From Anaerococcus sp. Marseille-Q7828 (GTDB lineage: Bacteria; Bacillota; Clostridia; Tissierellales; Peptoniphilaceae), in assembly GCF_949769285.1 (NCBI RefSeq), contig NZ_OX458331.1, positions 1,674,001-1,738,000 on the forward strand: DNA of 64,000 nt, written 5' to 3'. Shown in pieces: positions 9,025 to 17,542 of this stretch. A program made the translations under genes and the position numbers. How positions within the stretch are numbered: the stretch's first letter is position 1; each line of letters opens with the position of its first letter. The notes below the pieces were generated by a model. It did no database searches. It was not told the DNA's origin and was given only the letters and a program-made list of their open reading frames with translations.

Positions 9025-10362
9025 TTACAGTTTATTCCATTTTTTTAGATAATTCTTGTAGAAATCCATATTCTGAACAGTTTCTAGAATCCCCTTGTAA
9101 TTACCTTCTTTATCCCAAACTCCATAATAGCTTACTGTATAATCACTTCCACCTATGTCTCTAATTACAACAACTTTATCCCTAGCACCAGATTTTAAGT
9201 CTCCAATAATCTTTTTAACTTTGGGTAGTGCTTGAGGTGGATGGCAAGAATATACTTCCCTTCCTAGGGAAGATTGTGGTCTTTTAAAGATTTTGTTTTC
9301 TCTAGGATTATTGTAATAAGAGTTAATATCTTTTTCGTCTACATAAGTTATCTCAATTTCTAATGTATCAAGCATTGCTTCAAGTTGATCAACTCTCATT
9401 TTCCCTTTTGAAAAGTATATATACTTATCATCTTTATCGGCAGTTTCTTTGACAAATTCATCATCACTGTTTTTGCTATCTTGATCATATTCTTTCAAAT
9501 CGCTATATATATTTGAGTAATCTTCATCAGATAAATTCTCTTCTAGCAGAGGATATAGTATATTTTCTTCCTTATATGTCATTTCTTCTGCCCTTATTAT
9601 AGTTTCCTCTAATAAACCTTTGTCATTTCTTTTGAGGGCCTTTTTTATATTTCTTAAAATCTCATAATCAACACCCCACATCACTTCTGATGGACCAGAT
9701 TTATTATATTTTGACTCTAATAGAGGATATATTAAATCGCCTTTTTTCCTATAGTGACTATTTAGAAGCTTTTGCAATTCTTCCAAGGGATTTTCACAAA
9801 TTTCTCCATCAAAATATGCTTTTGTTTTTAAAATTAAATCTTTAATCTCATTATTTTCATCTTGGAAAAGATTAAGTACTGGGTTGTCATACACTATTTT
9901 TTTCTCTTCTGCAATAGTCATGCCATGAAATAAAGCAGAGTGGACGTCACATAATTTTCTTACCTCTTCCTTATCCATTCCTTCATCTAATAGTGATTCT
10001 TCTGCATCCATTATTTCTGAGGAAGATACACCATCAAAGTTATCTTTAAAATCTTTCCTTACTGATTCAAGTTCTTCACCAGCTGACAATCTTTTAATAT
10101 AAGATTTAATTTTTCCTTTTCTATCTATTATTTCTTTATCAAAAGATGAATCTTCAAGTTCATAACCAAGTGCTTGTAATTTTGATTCTATCTCCTTTAT
10201 TCCTAATAACTTAGCGCCTCTTTTAATGGACATTTTAGATGCCATTTTTTTTATCATCAAAGGATTATCTAGACCAACAAAACCAAGTTCCAATAATTCG
10301 TCTTTTAACTTAGGATTTTTATTTATTAAACTTTCCAAATTTTCATTAATATCTAATTTCAT
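9025..10362 (-). CDS. DUF438 protein: DUF1858, hemerythrin-like and PAS domains
   Basis: Cytosolic, multi-domain. The N-terminus (about 1-75) resembles the DUF1858/ScdA-type domain. The middle is a DUF438/hemerythrin-like four-helix region with spaced His and Glu (VHSALFHG, SHYRKKGDLIYPLLE, EENILYPLLEE). The C-terminus (about 320-445) is a PAS-type domain with the diagnostic GREVYSCHPP segment. Relatives are associated with iron, nitric oxide or redox stress, but none is well characterised. I chose the ATG starting MKLDINEN, which follows AAGGTGAT; upstream start codons lack a ribosome site. The promoter overlaps a Fur-like box and a palindrome, in line with iron or redox control. Confidence 0.85.
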   Translation of the reverse strand: MKLDINENLESLINKNPKLKDELLELGFVGLDNPLMIKKMASKMSIKRGAKLLGIKEIESKLQALGYELEDSSFDKEIIDRKGKIKSYIKRLSAGEELESVRKDFKDNFDGVSSSEIMDAEESLLDEGMDKEEVRKLCDVHSALFHGMTIAEEKKIVYDNPVLNLFQDENNEIKDLILKTKAYFDGEICENPLEELQKLLNSHYRKKGDLIYPLLESKYNKSGPSEVMWGVDYEILRNIKKALKRNDKGLLEETIIRAEEMTYKEENILYPLLEENLSDEDYSNIYSDLKEYDQDSKNSDDEFVKETADKDDKYIYFSKGKMRVDQLEAMLDTLEIEITYVDEKDINSYYNNPRENKIFKRPQSSLGREVYSCHPPQALPKVKKIIGDLKSGARDKVVVIRDIGGSDYTVSYYGVWDKEGNYKGILETVQNMDFYKNYLKKWNKL

Positions 10363-10390
10363 ATTATCACCTTCCACAATAAATATACCA

Positions 10391-10425
10391 TAAATGATTA
10401 TCATTATCAGTAACATATGTTACAA
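10391..10425 (-). promoter_or_regulatory. Promoter with Fur-like box and palindromic operator
   Basis: Minus-strand TTGTAA (10420-10425), 17 bases, GATAAT (10397-10402). The -10 lies inside a sequence at 10391-10409 whose first 16 bases match the 19-base Fur consensus. The spacer contains the perfect 14-base palindrome GTAACATATGTTAC (10410-10423). Both would block RNA polymerase if occupied. The palindrome has the geometry of a dimeric regulator site, possibly CRP/FNR-like; its protein is unknown. Confidence 0.6.
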
Positions 10426-10432
10426 ATACAAA

Positions 10433-10466
10433 AAACTGTAGCAAAACATAAGTTTCACTACAGTTT
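10433..10466 (-). terminator. Terminator of the GHL13-like lipoprotein gene
   Basis: Arms AAACTGTAG and CTACAGTTT, with further pairing toward the loop. On the minus strand the hairpin is followed by six T. Confidence 0.8.
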
Positions 10467-10469
10467 ATA

Positions 10470-11801
10470 TTAGTAATCTACTCCATCGGAATACTCACTA
10501 GAAGCATTCCAAATGAGATATTCATTTTGTCCTTTGTCATATATAGCATCGATTTGAGCTTGAACTGCTTCTCCATCGTATTCCATCCAATTACCTTCAC
10601 CAATCCAGCTGGCTGTGAAGTCTTGGATCCATGGACGAGATACAGGTGGGTGCTCAAGCGCTCCCAAAACCTCTTGTTCTTCTTCTAGATATCTATAAAC
10701 AAGATTATATGGCTCTAGGTCAGGCTTTTCTATGTCAAATGACCATTTACCCCAGTGTGATGGATAAATCATTGATGAGATAGCATCTGTTTGATTTGCC
10801 ATCTGATCAAAATCTTGGCCTATACCCTCAGCTCTTCTTACTTGTAGAGCATAGCCAAATACATCTATTGACATCGGTGTGCCATAAGATTGTAGTTCTT
10901 CACGAGCTCTTTGTACAAATCCTGTTATAGCTGCAACTCTTTTCTCGCCTTCTTCCATGTCATCCGTATCTTCATATTCACCTCTGGAATAAGAAAGAGT
11001 GTCTCCAAAGGTTTCAAATCCTTCGGCAAACCTCACGTAGTCAAACTGAATTTCATCAAATCCAGCTTCTGCAGCAAGCTTTGCAATTTTGATATCATAA
11101 TCTTGAACTTCCTTTAAGAAAGGATTCATAAAAGCTTCCCCATGACCATTCTTCCAAAGACTTCCATCATCTAAGGTGAATCCCCAGTCTGGGTGTCTTT
11201 CTGTTATGATACTATCTTTAAAAGTGGTAACTCTGCCTATTACATATATGCCTCTAGAATGCATTTCTTCTAAGAAGGTCTTAGGATCAATTATATCAAT
11301 CTTTGAGTACTTCATATCCTCATCATCTGTATCAAAATTCATGGTGACATTGCCCCAGTCATCCTTGATGTCAACAACAACTGAATTTAATTTTGTACTT
11401 TCAAGTTTTTCTATAATCTTATTATATACTTCTGGATTGTTTACACTGTAAGAGTTCAAGTATAAGCCCTTAACTCCATCTTCTGGATAATATTTTGATT
11501 TCTTGGCTTTTAGATCGTGCAAGCGTGAAGTATCATAGTCCATATTGTAATCATCTGGTGTGACACCCACTTCATAAGGTTTACCTACTTCTCTTTCTAT
11601 GGCTTCATTGATTAATCCATCAGATTTAGTAGTTTCTTCATCACTTTTTGCTTGATCTGTCTTACTTTCGCCAGTCTTTTCTAGACTATCACTAATCTCT
11701 TTATTCTCAGTAATATTTTCTTTATCACTACTATTGGTACAAGATGATAGACCTAGGATAATGGCAAAAACAAGGGATAAAATCCACTTATTTTTTTTCA
11801 T
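10470..11801 (-). CDS. Putative glycoside hydrolase lipoprotein (DUF4015/GHL13-like)
   Basis: Exported lipoprotein: residues 1-22 are a signal peptide ending in the lipobox LSSC, then a Ser/Glu/Lys-rich linker to about residue 70. The rest resembles the DUF4015 (GHL13) TIM-barrel family: GLYLNSYSVNNPEVYNKII, NSVVVDIKDDWG, the YVIGRVTTFKD strand, FDEIQFDYVRF and SIDVFGY. Acidic residues at strand ends (DIKDD, QFDYVRF) suit a glycosidase, but the substrate is not known and the family assignment is from memory of the motifs. The ATG beginning MKKNK follows AAGGAG; a GTG two codons upstream falls within that site. Monocistronic between two terminators. Confidence 0.8.
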   Translation of the reverse strand: MKKNKWILSLVFAIILGLSSCTNSSDKENITENKEISDSLEKTGESKTDQAKSDEETTKSDGLINEAIEREVGKPYEVGVTPDDYNMDYDTSRLHDLKAKKSKYYPEDGVKGLYLNSYSVNNPEVYNKIIEKLESTKLNSVVVDIKDDWGNVTMNFDTDDEDMKYSKIDIIDPKTFLEEMHSRGIYVIGRVTTFKDSIITERHPDWGFTLDDGSLWKNGHGEAFMNPFLKEVQDYDIKIAKLAAEAGFDEIQFDYVRFAEGFETFGDTLSYSRGEYEDTDDMEEGEKRVAAITGFVQRAREELQSYGTPMSIDVFGYALQVRRAEGIGQDFDQMANQTDAISSMIYPSHWGKWSFDIEKPDLEPYNLVYRYLEEEQEVLGALEHPPVSRPWIQDFTASWIGEGNWMEYDGEAVQAQIDAIYDKGQNEYLIWNASSEYSDGVDY

Positions 11802-11819
11802 AAGCACTCCTTAATAAAT

Positions 11820-11846
11820 AAAGAGCGAGCGAAATGCCCACTCTTT
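11820..11846 (-). terminator. Probable terminator downstream of tuf
   Basis: Arms AAAGAGTG and CGCTCTTT on the minus strand (one G-U pair that works only in that direction), followed by a T-rich tail interrupted by A. It would end the tuf transcript after the repeat region. Confidence 0.5.
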
Positions 11847-11872
11847 GCTATTTCTTTGATATGAGGAAATTA

Positions 11873-12070
11873 TCCTCTCGATACACCCATTGGGTGATTC
11901 ACGAAAATCGCAACTATAGTTGCTTTCCGTGCTTTCGCACTACTTTTCGGCATAAATGACCAAATTCAATGGTTATTTATGTGCTTAGTTCTGCGGATTT
12001 GCTTGCTACTTCGTAGCTAAAGCTTATCTCGCAGATGTAAAATCCTTTGGATTTTCCACCCAAGATGATG
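11873..12070. repeat. Structured repeat, copy 1, downstream of tuf
   Basis: Longer copy of an element repeated at 12073-12189. Shared parts in order on the plus strand: TCCTCTCGAT, a short hairpin (CACCC/GGGTG), then CTTAGTTCT, a stem with outer arms CTGCG/CGCAG and inner arms GCTAC/GTAGC, and AAAATCC-TTT-GGATTTT followed by CCACCCAAGATGATG. This copy has about 85 extra bases holding further hairpins (CAACTATAGTTG; GTGC-TTTC-GCAC; a long CATAAAT.../...ATTTATG stem). No coding capacity seen. Confidence 0.75.
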
Positions 12071-12072
12071 AA

Positions 12073-12189
12073 TCCTCTCGATGACCACTACGTGGACATC
12101 TCGCTTAGTTCTCTGGGCTTACTTGAAGCTTCGCTTCTGCGTTCGCCTCAGAGATGTAAAATCCTTCGGATTTTCCACCCAAGATGATG
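12073..12189. repeat. Structured repeat, copy 2, abutting the tuf stop codon
   Basis: Shorter copy of the element, ending three bases from the tuf stop codon. The flanks match copy 1 almost exactly. The stems keep their pairing with different bases: outer CTCTG/CAGAG, inner GAAGC/GCTTC, first hairpin CCAC/GTGG, and AAAATCC-TTC-GGATTTT. Pairing conserved through sequence change suggests selection on RNA or DNA structure. Confidence 0.75.
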
Positions 12190-12192
12190 GGA

Positions 12193-13389
12193 CTATTTAA
12201 TTACCTTTGTTACTACGCCTGATGCTACTGTTCTTCCGCCTTCACGTACTGCGAATCTTAGTCCTTCTTCTAGGGCTATTGGTTTTTGTAGGCTGATTTT
12301 GAATGTTGCGTTGTCTCCTGGCATTACCATTTCTACGCCTTCTTCTAGTTGGATGTCGCCTGTTACGTCTGTTGTTCTGAAGAAGAATTGTGGTCTGTAT
12401 CCACTGAAGAATGGTGTGTGACGTCCACCTTCATCTTTGGTTAGTACGTATACTTGACCTTCGAATTCTGTGTGTGGGTGTACGCTGTCTGGTTTTGCTA
12501 GTACTTGTCCTCTTGAGATTTCGTCTCTTTGTACGCCTCTTAGTAGGATTCCTACGTTGTCACCTGATTCTGCTTGTTCTAGTGATTTGTGGAACATTTC
12601 TACGCCTGTTACTACTGCGCTTGATGTTTTTTCTGTTAGGCCTACGATTTCTACTGTGTCGCCTACTTTTAATGTTCCTCTTTCTACTCTTCCTGTTGCT
12701 ACTGTTCCACGGCCTGAGATTGTCATTACGTCTTCTACTGGCATTAGGAATGGTTGGTCGTTGTCTCTTTCTGGGATGTCAAAGTAGTTGTCTACTTCGT
12801 CCATTAGTTGTAGGATTTTGTCTGACCATTCGCCTTCTCCACCTTCTTGTAGGGATTTTAGGGCTGATCCTACTACTACTGGGCAGTTGTCGCCGTCGAA
12901 TTCGTATTCGTTTAGTAGGTCTCTTACTTCCATTTCTACTAGTTCGATTAGTTCGTCATCGTCTACTTGGTCTTGTTTGTTTAGGAATACTGCGATTTTT
13001 GGTACGCCTACTTGTCTTGCTAGTAGGATGTGTTCTCTTGTTTGTGGCATTGGACCGTCTGCTGCAGATACTACGATGATTGCACCGTCCATTTGTGCTG
13101 CTCCTGTGATCATGTTTTTAACGTAGTCAGCGTGGCCTGGTGCGTCGATGTGTGCGTAGTGTCTGTTTTCTGTTTCGTATTCTACTACTGATGTGTTGAT
13201 TGTGATTCCACGTTCTCTTTCTTCTGGAGCTTTGTCGATGTGTTCGTAGTCTACGTATTCACCTGTACCGTATTTTTTGTTTAGGGCTTGAGTGATTGCT
13301 GCTGTTGTTGTTGTTTTACCGTGGTCTACGTGACCGATTGTTCCGATATTAATATGTGGTTTGCTTCTTTCAAATTGTTGTTTAGACAT
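12193..13389 (-). CDS. tuf: Elongation factor Tu
   Basis: GTPase that brings aminoacyl-tRNA to the ribosome. The G1 motif GHVDHGKT is at residues 19-26, DAPGHADY at about 82 and NKQD near 137. Domains 2 and 3 follow and end with SGVVTKVIK. Length 398 is normal. Codon choice is strikingly biased compared with neighbours (Arg CGT, Gly GGT and similar), as expected for a very highly expressed gene. A strong AGGAGGAT lies four bases before the ATG. No rpsL/rpsG/fusA upstream, so tuf stands alone, divergent from tRNA-Thr and followed by the structured repeats. Confidence 0.98.
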   Translation of the reverse strand: MSKQQFERSKPHINIGTIGHVDHGKTTTTAAITQALNKKYGTGEYVDYEHIDKAPEERERGITINTSVVEYETENRHYAHIDAPGHADYVKNMITGAAQMDGAIIVVSAADGPMPQTREHILLARQVGVPKIAVFLNKQDQVDDDELIELVEMEVRDLLNEYEFDGDNCPVVVGSALKSLQEGGEGEWSDKILQLMDEVDNYFDIPERDNDQPFLMPVEDVMTISGRGTVATGRVERGTLKVGDTVEIVGLTEKTSSAVVTGVEMFHKSLEQAESGDNVGILLRGVQRDEISRGQVLAKPDSVHPHTEFEGQVYVLTKDEGGRHTPFFSGYRPQFFFRTTDVTGDIQLEEGVEMVMPGDNATFKISLQKPIALEEGLRFAVREGGRTVASGVVTKVIK

Positions 13390-13418
13390 TTTATCCTCCT
13401 AATGAATCATATATCAGT

Positions 13419-13427
13419 ATTCTACCA
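13419..13427 (-). promoter_or_regulatory. Extended -10 promoter of tuf
   Basis: Minus-strand TGGTAGAAT, an extended -10 element about 30 bases upstream of the start codon. No good -35 is present at 17 bases. Confidence 0.5.
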
Positions 13428-13470
13428 TACATTGACAAAAAATACTAGATATTATTTATGATAGCTATCC

Positions 13471-13499
13471 TTGCTTAAAGTCAAAAGATATGGTACACT
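13471..13499 (+). promoter_or_regulatory. Promoter of tRNA-Thr
   Basis: TTGCTT (13471-13476), 17-base spacer, TACACT (13494-13499) preceded by TGG. The predicted start is a few bases before the tRNA. Confidence 0.65.
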
Positions 13500-13510
13500 A
13501 ATTAAGTAAT

Positions 13511-13586
13511 GCCACTTTAGCTCAGTAGGTAGAGCGCATCCATGGTAAGGATGAGGTCCTCGGTTCGATCCCGGGAAGTGGCTCCA
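13511..13586 (+). tRNA. tRNA-Thr (anticodon GGT)
   Basis: Cloverleaf read by eye. Acceptor arms GCCACTT and AAGTGGC; D arm with AGCTCAGTAGGTAGAGC; anticodon stem CATCC/GGATG with loop ATGGTAA giving GGT; T arm with GGTTCGATCC. The terminal CCA is encoded. Reads ACC and ACT threonine codons. Confidence 0.96.
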
Positions 13587-13709
13587 TTTTTTTGCCCAAA
13601 TTGCTTAATTACAAGGTTTTTAATTCTTTTATGCCACCTTACTGATTGACATTTTAGTCTCAGTTACTAGCAATTTTCTAATACATTTAAATAGGTAAAT
13701 GAGCGAAAA

Positions 13710-13745
13710 AAATCAAAGTCACCAAAAAATCGATGACTTTGATTT
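13710..13745 (-). terminator. Terminator of the GH3 gene
   Basis: Arms AAATCAAAGTCA and TGACTTTGATTT (12 bases), followed on the minus strand by a T run. Confidence 0.85.
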
Positions 13746-13752
13746 ATTTTAC

Positions 13753-16167
13753 TTAACTATTCTTTTTCTTACTTAAAACAAGACTTGATGCTGACGCAAA
13801 TAAAGTTAATATAACTTCATTTAATCCACTTATACCTGTTTTTGGGTTTGAATGCTCGTTTGATTTTCTAGGTGCTTTGATTTTATTGCCTTGTTTTTCT
13901 TTGATAATTGGTTTTTCAATTGGATTCTTTTCTCCTATGTTATTTGGATCAGTCTTATCATCATCTCTTAACTTTGTTTCTAATCCATAACCTATTTCGT
14001 AGGCAATTTTATCTGTATATTCGAAATTTTTATCAAGTTCTGGAACGTCTACTGGTAATTTACCTTTTGAACTTACTTTTCCGAAAACAACGTCTAGAGA
14101 ATATGGTATATTTGGTCCAAATGTCTTCACTGGACCTTTACCTTTTTCTGTTGGATCCATTCCTTTTGAACCATAGGCTAGAATATGAGCATCAGAATTT
14201 TTGTATCTATCCAAATCATATGGTTTGCCTATGCTGATAATTGCAGATTTTTTATTATTTTCTTTAGCAAAAGTAGTTAACATATCTGGTATTTCTGCTA
14301 GCCAGTCATTTTTGCTAAGTTGATTTGCTCTACCAATTTCACTTACTGCAATTATATAATCGTATTCTTTAGCATAATTTTTCAATATTTCTTCTGCTTC
14401 CTTAGACTTATCTTTATAATTTTGGAAGGTAAATACGTCAAGTTTTGCGTCCTTATCGATTACTCCTTCTTCTTGTAGTTTTTCAAAACCATAATTAAAT
14501 CCAGGAACTTCATTTTCATATGGTGTATAAATTAGTACTTTCTCACCTTTTTTTGGATACATTGGCAATGCATTGTTGATATTTTTTGTTACTGTTATTG
14601 CCTTATCGGTAATTTCTCTTTGTTTTTCAAAATGTTCTTTATTTCCAACAACTTTTAATGCATTTTCTATTTTTTCTTCAATAGGCTTATTATACTGATC
14701 TAAATCTAAAATTCCTCTCCTATATTTTAAATCTAGAATCCTATACACAGAATTATTTAATTGGTTTTCGCTTATATTTCCTAATTCTATCTCACTTTTT
14801 ATTCTATTTATTATGCTGTCTAATTTTAATAAGTCTTCATTTTTTTGCAATAGTGCTGGCATTAGTGGAATATCCACACCTGCTCTAATAGCCATTATAA
14901 CAGCCTCTTCTTCTCCAAAGTGGTCTGCTATTGCTTGCATTTTCATAGCATCTGTTATAACAATGCCGTCATAGTTCATTTTCTTTCTAATTATTCCTGT
15001 TATTATGTCATCAGAAAGAGTTGCTGGTATTCCTATCACTGAACCATCTTTTTGGGAAATCACAGTATCTTTCTCAAGTTGAGGATAGGATATATGGGCT
15101 GTCATAATCATATCGACGCCTTCTTTTGCAGCTTTATCAAAAGGTATTAACTCTAAGTTTTTAACTTCTTCATAAGACTTATCTACTACAGGCAATCCTA
15201 GGTGACTATCTGTAGCTGTATCTCCATGACCAGGGAAGTGTTTTATAGCAGCAGATACTCCGTTATCTTGTAAGCCTTTGACAACTTCAGAGCCTAGTTC
15301 TCCTACTAATTTTGGGTCAGATGAGATAGATCTCAAGCCAATAACAGGGTTATTTGGATTGTTGTTTGTATCCATAACTGGAGCAAGATTGACATTGATT
15401 CCTAAAGCTTTTATCTCTTCTGCTATAATTTTTCCGTACTCATAGGCTAATTTCTTATCTCTACTTGCACCCAATGCCATATTTCCTGGTAAAGAAGTTC
15501 CAGTACCAAGTCTAACAACTATACCACCTTCTTGATCTATGGAAATTAAAAGTGGATCAAGTCCGCTTTCTATAGCAGCTTTTTGAATATTATGAGTAAG
15601 TTTGGTAGTTTGTTCAGTATCTCTTACATTTTCTGCAAAGAGTATGACTCCGCCAATCTTATACTTACTTATAGCATTTTTGATATCATCATTTAATTCT
15701 GTTACTTCTTTTAGCTCACCATTTTCATCTTCCCAATTTCTGAATTCTAGCATTAGCATTTGACCTATTTTTTCATCTAGGGTCATATTAGATATTTTCT
15801 CTTCTATCTTTTTATTTCTAGGTTTATTAGGATTTTCATTATTCTCTTCAACATTATAATTTGAATCATTTTCCGATTCATCTTTTTGTTCAAGATCTTC
15901 TTCCGAACTCTCGCTATTATCAATCTGTTCGTTTTCTACAATTAAATCATCACCTTCATCCAAATATTTATCGTTTTCGATGGCAAAATTGCTAACCTTG
16001 AGATCTTCATTGCTATCATCATCTAATAGAAGTTGATCTAAATTAGGTGATTCATAAGTAACAAGTTCATTTCCTTCTGTAGCTTCTGCCTTAGAAACAT
16101 TAAAGGGTATTACGCTAATTGACAAAGCTAACATTAGCGAAATTCCAAACTTGAAATTTTTGTTCAT
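13753..16167 (-). CDS. Wall-anchored GH3 beta-N-acetylhexosaminidase (NagZ-like)
   Basis: Predicted surface glycosidase. Signal peptide 1-29 (ends KAEA), acidic linker about 30-120, GH3 catalytic domain about 125-480, GH3 C-terminal domain about 530-720, then a sorting signal. The NagZ-type His-Asp dyad lies in KHFPGHGDTATDSH (309-322), and the nucleophile is Asp406 in ITDAMKM. The DQEGG motif (211-215) is also present. The C-terminus carries NPKTG (774-778), a hydrophobic segment and SKKKN, i.e. a sortase substrate with Asn in place of the usual Leu. Likely removes GlcNAc from wall fragments or host glycans. AAAGGAGGAT precedes the ATG. Confidence 0.9.
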   Translation of the reverse strand: MNKNFKFGISLMLALSISVIPFNVSKAEATEGNELVTYESPNLDQLLLDDDSNEDLKVSNFAIENDKYLDEGDDLIVENEQIDNSESSEEDLEQKDESENDSNYNVEENNENPNKPRNKKIEEKISNMTLDEKIGQMLMLEFRNWEDENGELKEVTELNDDIKNAISKYKIGGVILFAENVRDTEQTTKLTHNIQKAAIESGLDPLLISIDQEGGIVVRLGTGTSLPGNMALGASRDKKLAYEYGKIIAEEIKALGINVNLAPVMDTNNNPNNPVIGLRSISSDPKLVGELGSEVVKGLQDNGVSAAIKHFPGHGDTATDSHLGLPVVDKSYEEVKNLELIPFDKAAKEGVDMIMTAHISYPQLEKDTVISQKDGSVIGIPATLSDDIITGIIRKKMNYDGIVITDAMKMQAIADHFGEEEAVIMAIRAGVDIPLMPALLQKNEDLLKLDSIINRIKSEIELGNISENQLNNSVYRILDLKYRRGILDLDQYNKPIEEKIENALKVVGNKEHFEKQREITDKAITVTKNINNALPMYPKKGEKVLIYTPYENEVPGFNYGFEKLQEEGVIDKDAKLDVFTFQNYKDKSKEAEEILKNYAKEYDYIIAVSEIGRANQLSKNDWLAEIPDMLTTFAKENNKKSAIISIGKPYDLDRYKNSDAHILAYGSKGMDPTEKGKGPVKTFGPNIPYSLDVVFGKVSSKGKLPVDVPELDKNFEYTDKIAYEIGYGLETKLRDDDKTDPNNIGEKNPIEKPIIKEKQGNKIKAPRKSNEHSNPKTGISGLNEVILTLFASASSLVLSKKKNS

Positions 16168-16195
16168 TTTATCCTCCTTTTATATTATTATAATT

Positions 16196-16224
16196 AATAT
16201 AAAATAATTTCACGGATAATTCAA
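16196..16224 (-). promoter_or_regulatory. Promoter of the GH3 gene
   Basis: Minus-strand TTGAAT (16219-16224), 17-base spacer, TATATT (16196-16201), about 30 bases before the start codon. Confidence 0.6.
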
Positions 16225-16325
16225 GAAAACACTTACATTTATATATTATGAATCATTATTAAATTATTCATTAATTTTACTAGTAATTGGGTAATAATTT
16301 AATATTAAGAATTATGGAGGAATGT

Positions 16326-17240
16326 ATGAAATGGGAAGATAGAGAGCGTAGCTCCAATGTTAGGAGAGGCCCTAGCGCAAATAGAGGCGGTGGTTTTGGG
16401 GGTAACCGAGGCTACAGAGGACCGATTTTTATACCACGTGGTGGTAAAGGAGGACTTGGTGGCATAATATTTTTCCTTATACTGATGTTTATATTTAGAG
16501 GTATAAGTGGAATGGGAACAGGTTCTAACAATACTAATCAAAATCAACCACAACAAAAAGGACAATACCAAACAGAGATGAGCAGCGAGAGTACCGGTCG
16601 CGCGAGGCTAGAAGATTTCCTTGCAGTTGTTCTAAAAGATACTGAAGATGTATGGCACCAAATATTTAACGAAATGGATGCAGAATATGTTGAACCAACA
16701 ATGGTTCCTTATGAGGGATCAACAAGGTCAGCCTGTGGCATAGCTCAATCAAATATGGGGCCATTTTATTGTCCACTTGATGAAAGTATATATATAGACG
16801 TAGACTTTTACAATCAACTTCAAAATCAGTTTGGAACTGGTGGAGACTTTGCTCTAGCTTATGTATTGGCTCATGAAGTCGGTCACCACGTACAAAAACA
16901 GCTAGGAATATTAGACCAAACAAATAAATTGAGAAAAACTCTGTCAAAAAAAGAATACAACAAGTATTCAGTAGCCCAAGAGCTACAGGCAGATTATTTT
17001 GGCGGACTATTTGCCTACTATGTAGAAGAACGTGGATACCTTGACCCAGGCGATATAGAAGAAGCAATGGATGCAGCAGCAGCCATTGGAGACGATAGAA
17101 TCCAAGAAATGTCAGGAAGAAATGTTAATGTAGACACATTCACCCACGGTTCATCAGCTCAAAGAAAAGAAGCCTTTGACTTAGGCTATCAATACCACGA
17201 CATAAAACACTCTATGACATTTTTTGACAATATACAGTAA
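16326..17240 (+). CDS. YpfJ-family neutral zinc metallopeptidase
   Basis: Membrane-tethered protease-like protein of the YpfJ family. The N-terminal 40 residues are Arg/Gly-rich and cytosolic, followed by one transmembrane helix (GGIIFFLILMFIFRG). The extracytoplasmic domain has the HExxH zinc motif in LAHEVGHHVQ, a downstream ELQADYFGG segment that supplies the third ligand, and the family sequences CGIAQSNMGPFYCP and DDRIQ. The two Cys around MGPF may form a disulfide. The ATG that starts MKWED is chosen because GGAGG ends five bases before it. Substrate unknown. Divergent from the GH3 gene, single-gene unit. Confidence 0.9.
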   Translation: MKWEDRERSSNVRRGPSANRGGGFGGNRGYRGPIFIPRGGKGGLGGIIFFLILMFIFRGISGMGTGSNNTNQNQPQQKGQYQTEMSSESTGRARLEDFLAVVLKDTEDVWHQIFNEMDAEYVEPTMVPYEGSTRSACGIAQSNMGPFYCPLDESIYIDVDFYNQLQNQFGTGGDFALAYVLAHEVGHHVQKQLGILDQTNKLRKTLSKKEYNKYSVAQELQADYFGGLFAYYVEERGYLDPGDIEEAMDAAAAIGDDRIQEMSGRNVNVDTFTHGSSAQRKEAFDLGYQYHDIKHSMTFFDNIQ

Positions 17241-17254
17241 TAGAATTAATAAAT

Positions 17255-17289
17255 GAATGCTAGTTAAGTTTATGCTAGCATTCTTTTTT
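17255..17289 (+). terminator. Terminator of the YpfJ gene
   Basis: Arms GAATGCTAG and CTAGCATTC followed by six T. Confidence 0.85.
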
Positions 17290-17542
17290 ATCGAAAATAA
17301 TCCGATTATATAAGCAGAAATTTATTCAAAACTTCAACATATTTTCTTAAATAACTCAAAATTATTTAGAACCTCAATTTAATGAGACCATAGTGTTTTG
17401 GAACCCATTATAAAAAATTTGGGTAAGATTGCCCCAGCGATTGTGTGAGAAACTATCTATAATATAAGATGAATATATAAATACAACCAATCAAATAATC
17501 CATTATCATCCTGTTTTTTTGCCCAAAAGTTCTTGTTAATTG
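17290..17542. other. Non-coding gap with possible IS-end remnant
   Basis: No gene or RNA is recognisable. The stretch at 17427-17454 (GATTGCCCCAGCG, then ATTGTGTGAGAAACT) has the look of a terminal repeat of an IS256-type element, and short transposase-like codons can be read from it on the minus strand. No partner end or target duplication is visible, so this is a weak reading. Confidence 0.25.

Noticed and set aside
12411-13079. Leucine-rich open frame of 222 codons on the plus strand
   Set aside because: It lies fully inside tuf on the other strand and results from the biased codons of tuf; no ribosome site or family resemblance.
13587-13602. Word TTTTTTTGCCCAAA after tRNA-Thr, repeated near 17514
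   Set aside because: Only 14 bases with a T run; no matching flanks, so not treated as an attachment site or repeat family.
16666-17067. Minus-strand frame inside the YpfJ gene
   Set aside because: The plus-strand YpfJ protein has a clear HExxH motif and ribosome site; the antisense frame has neither.
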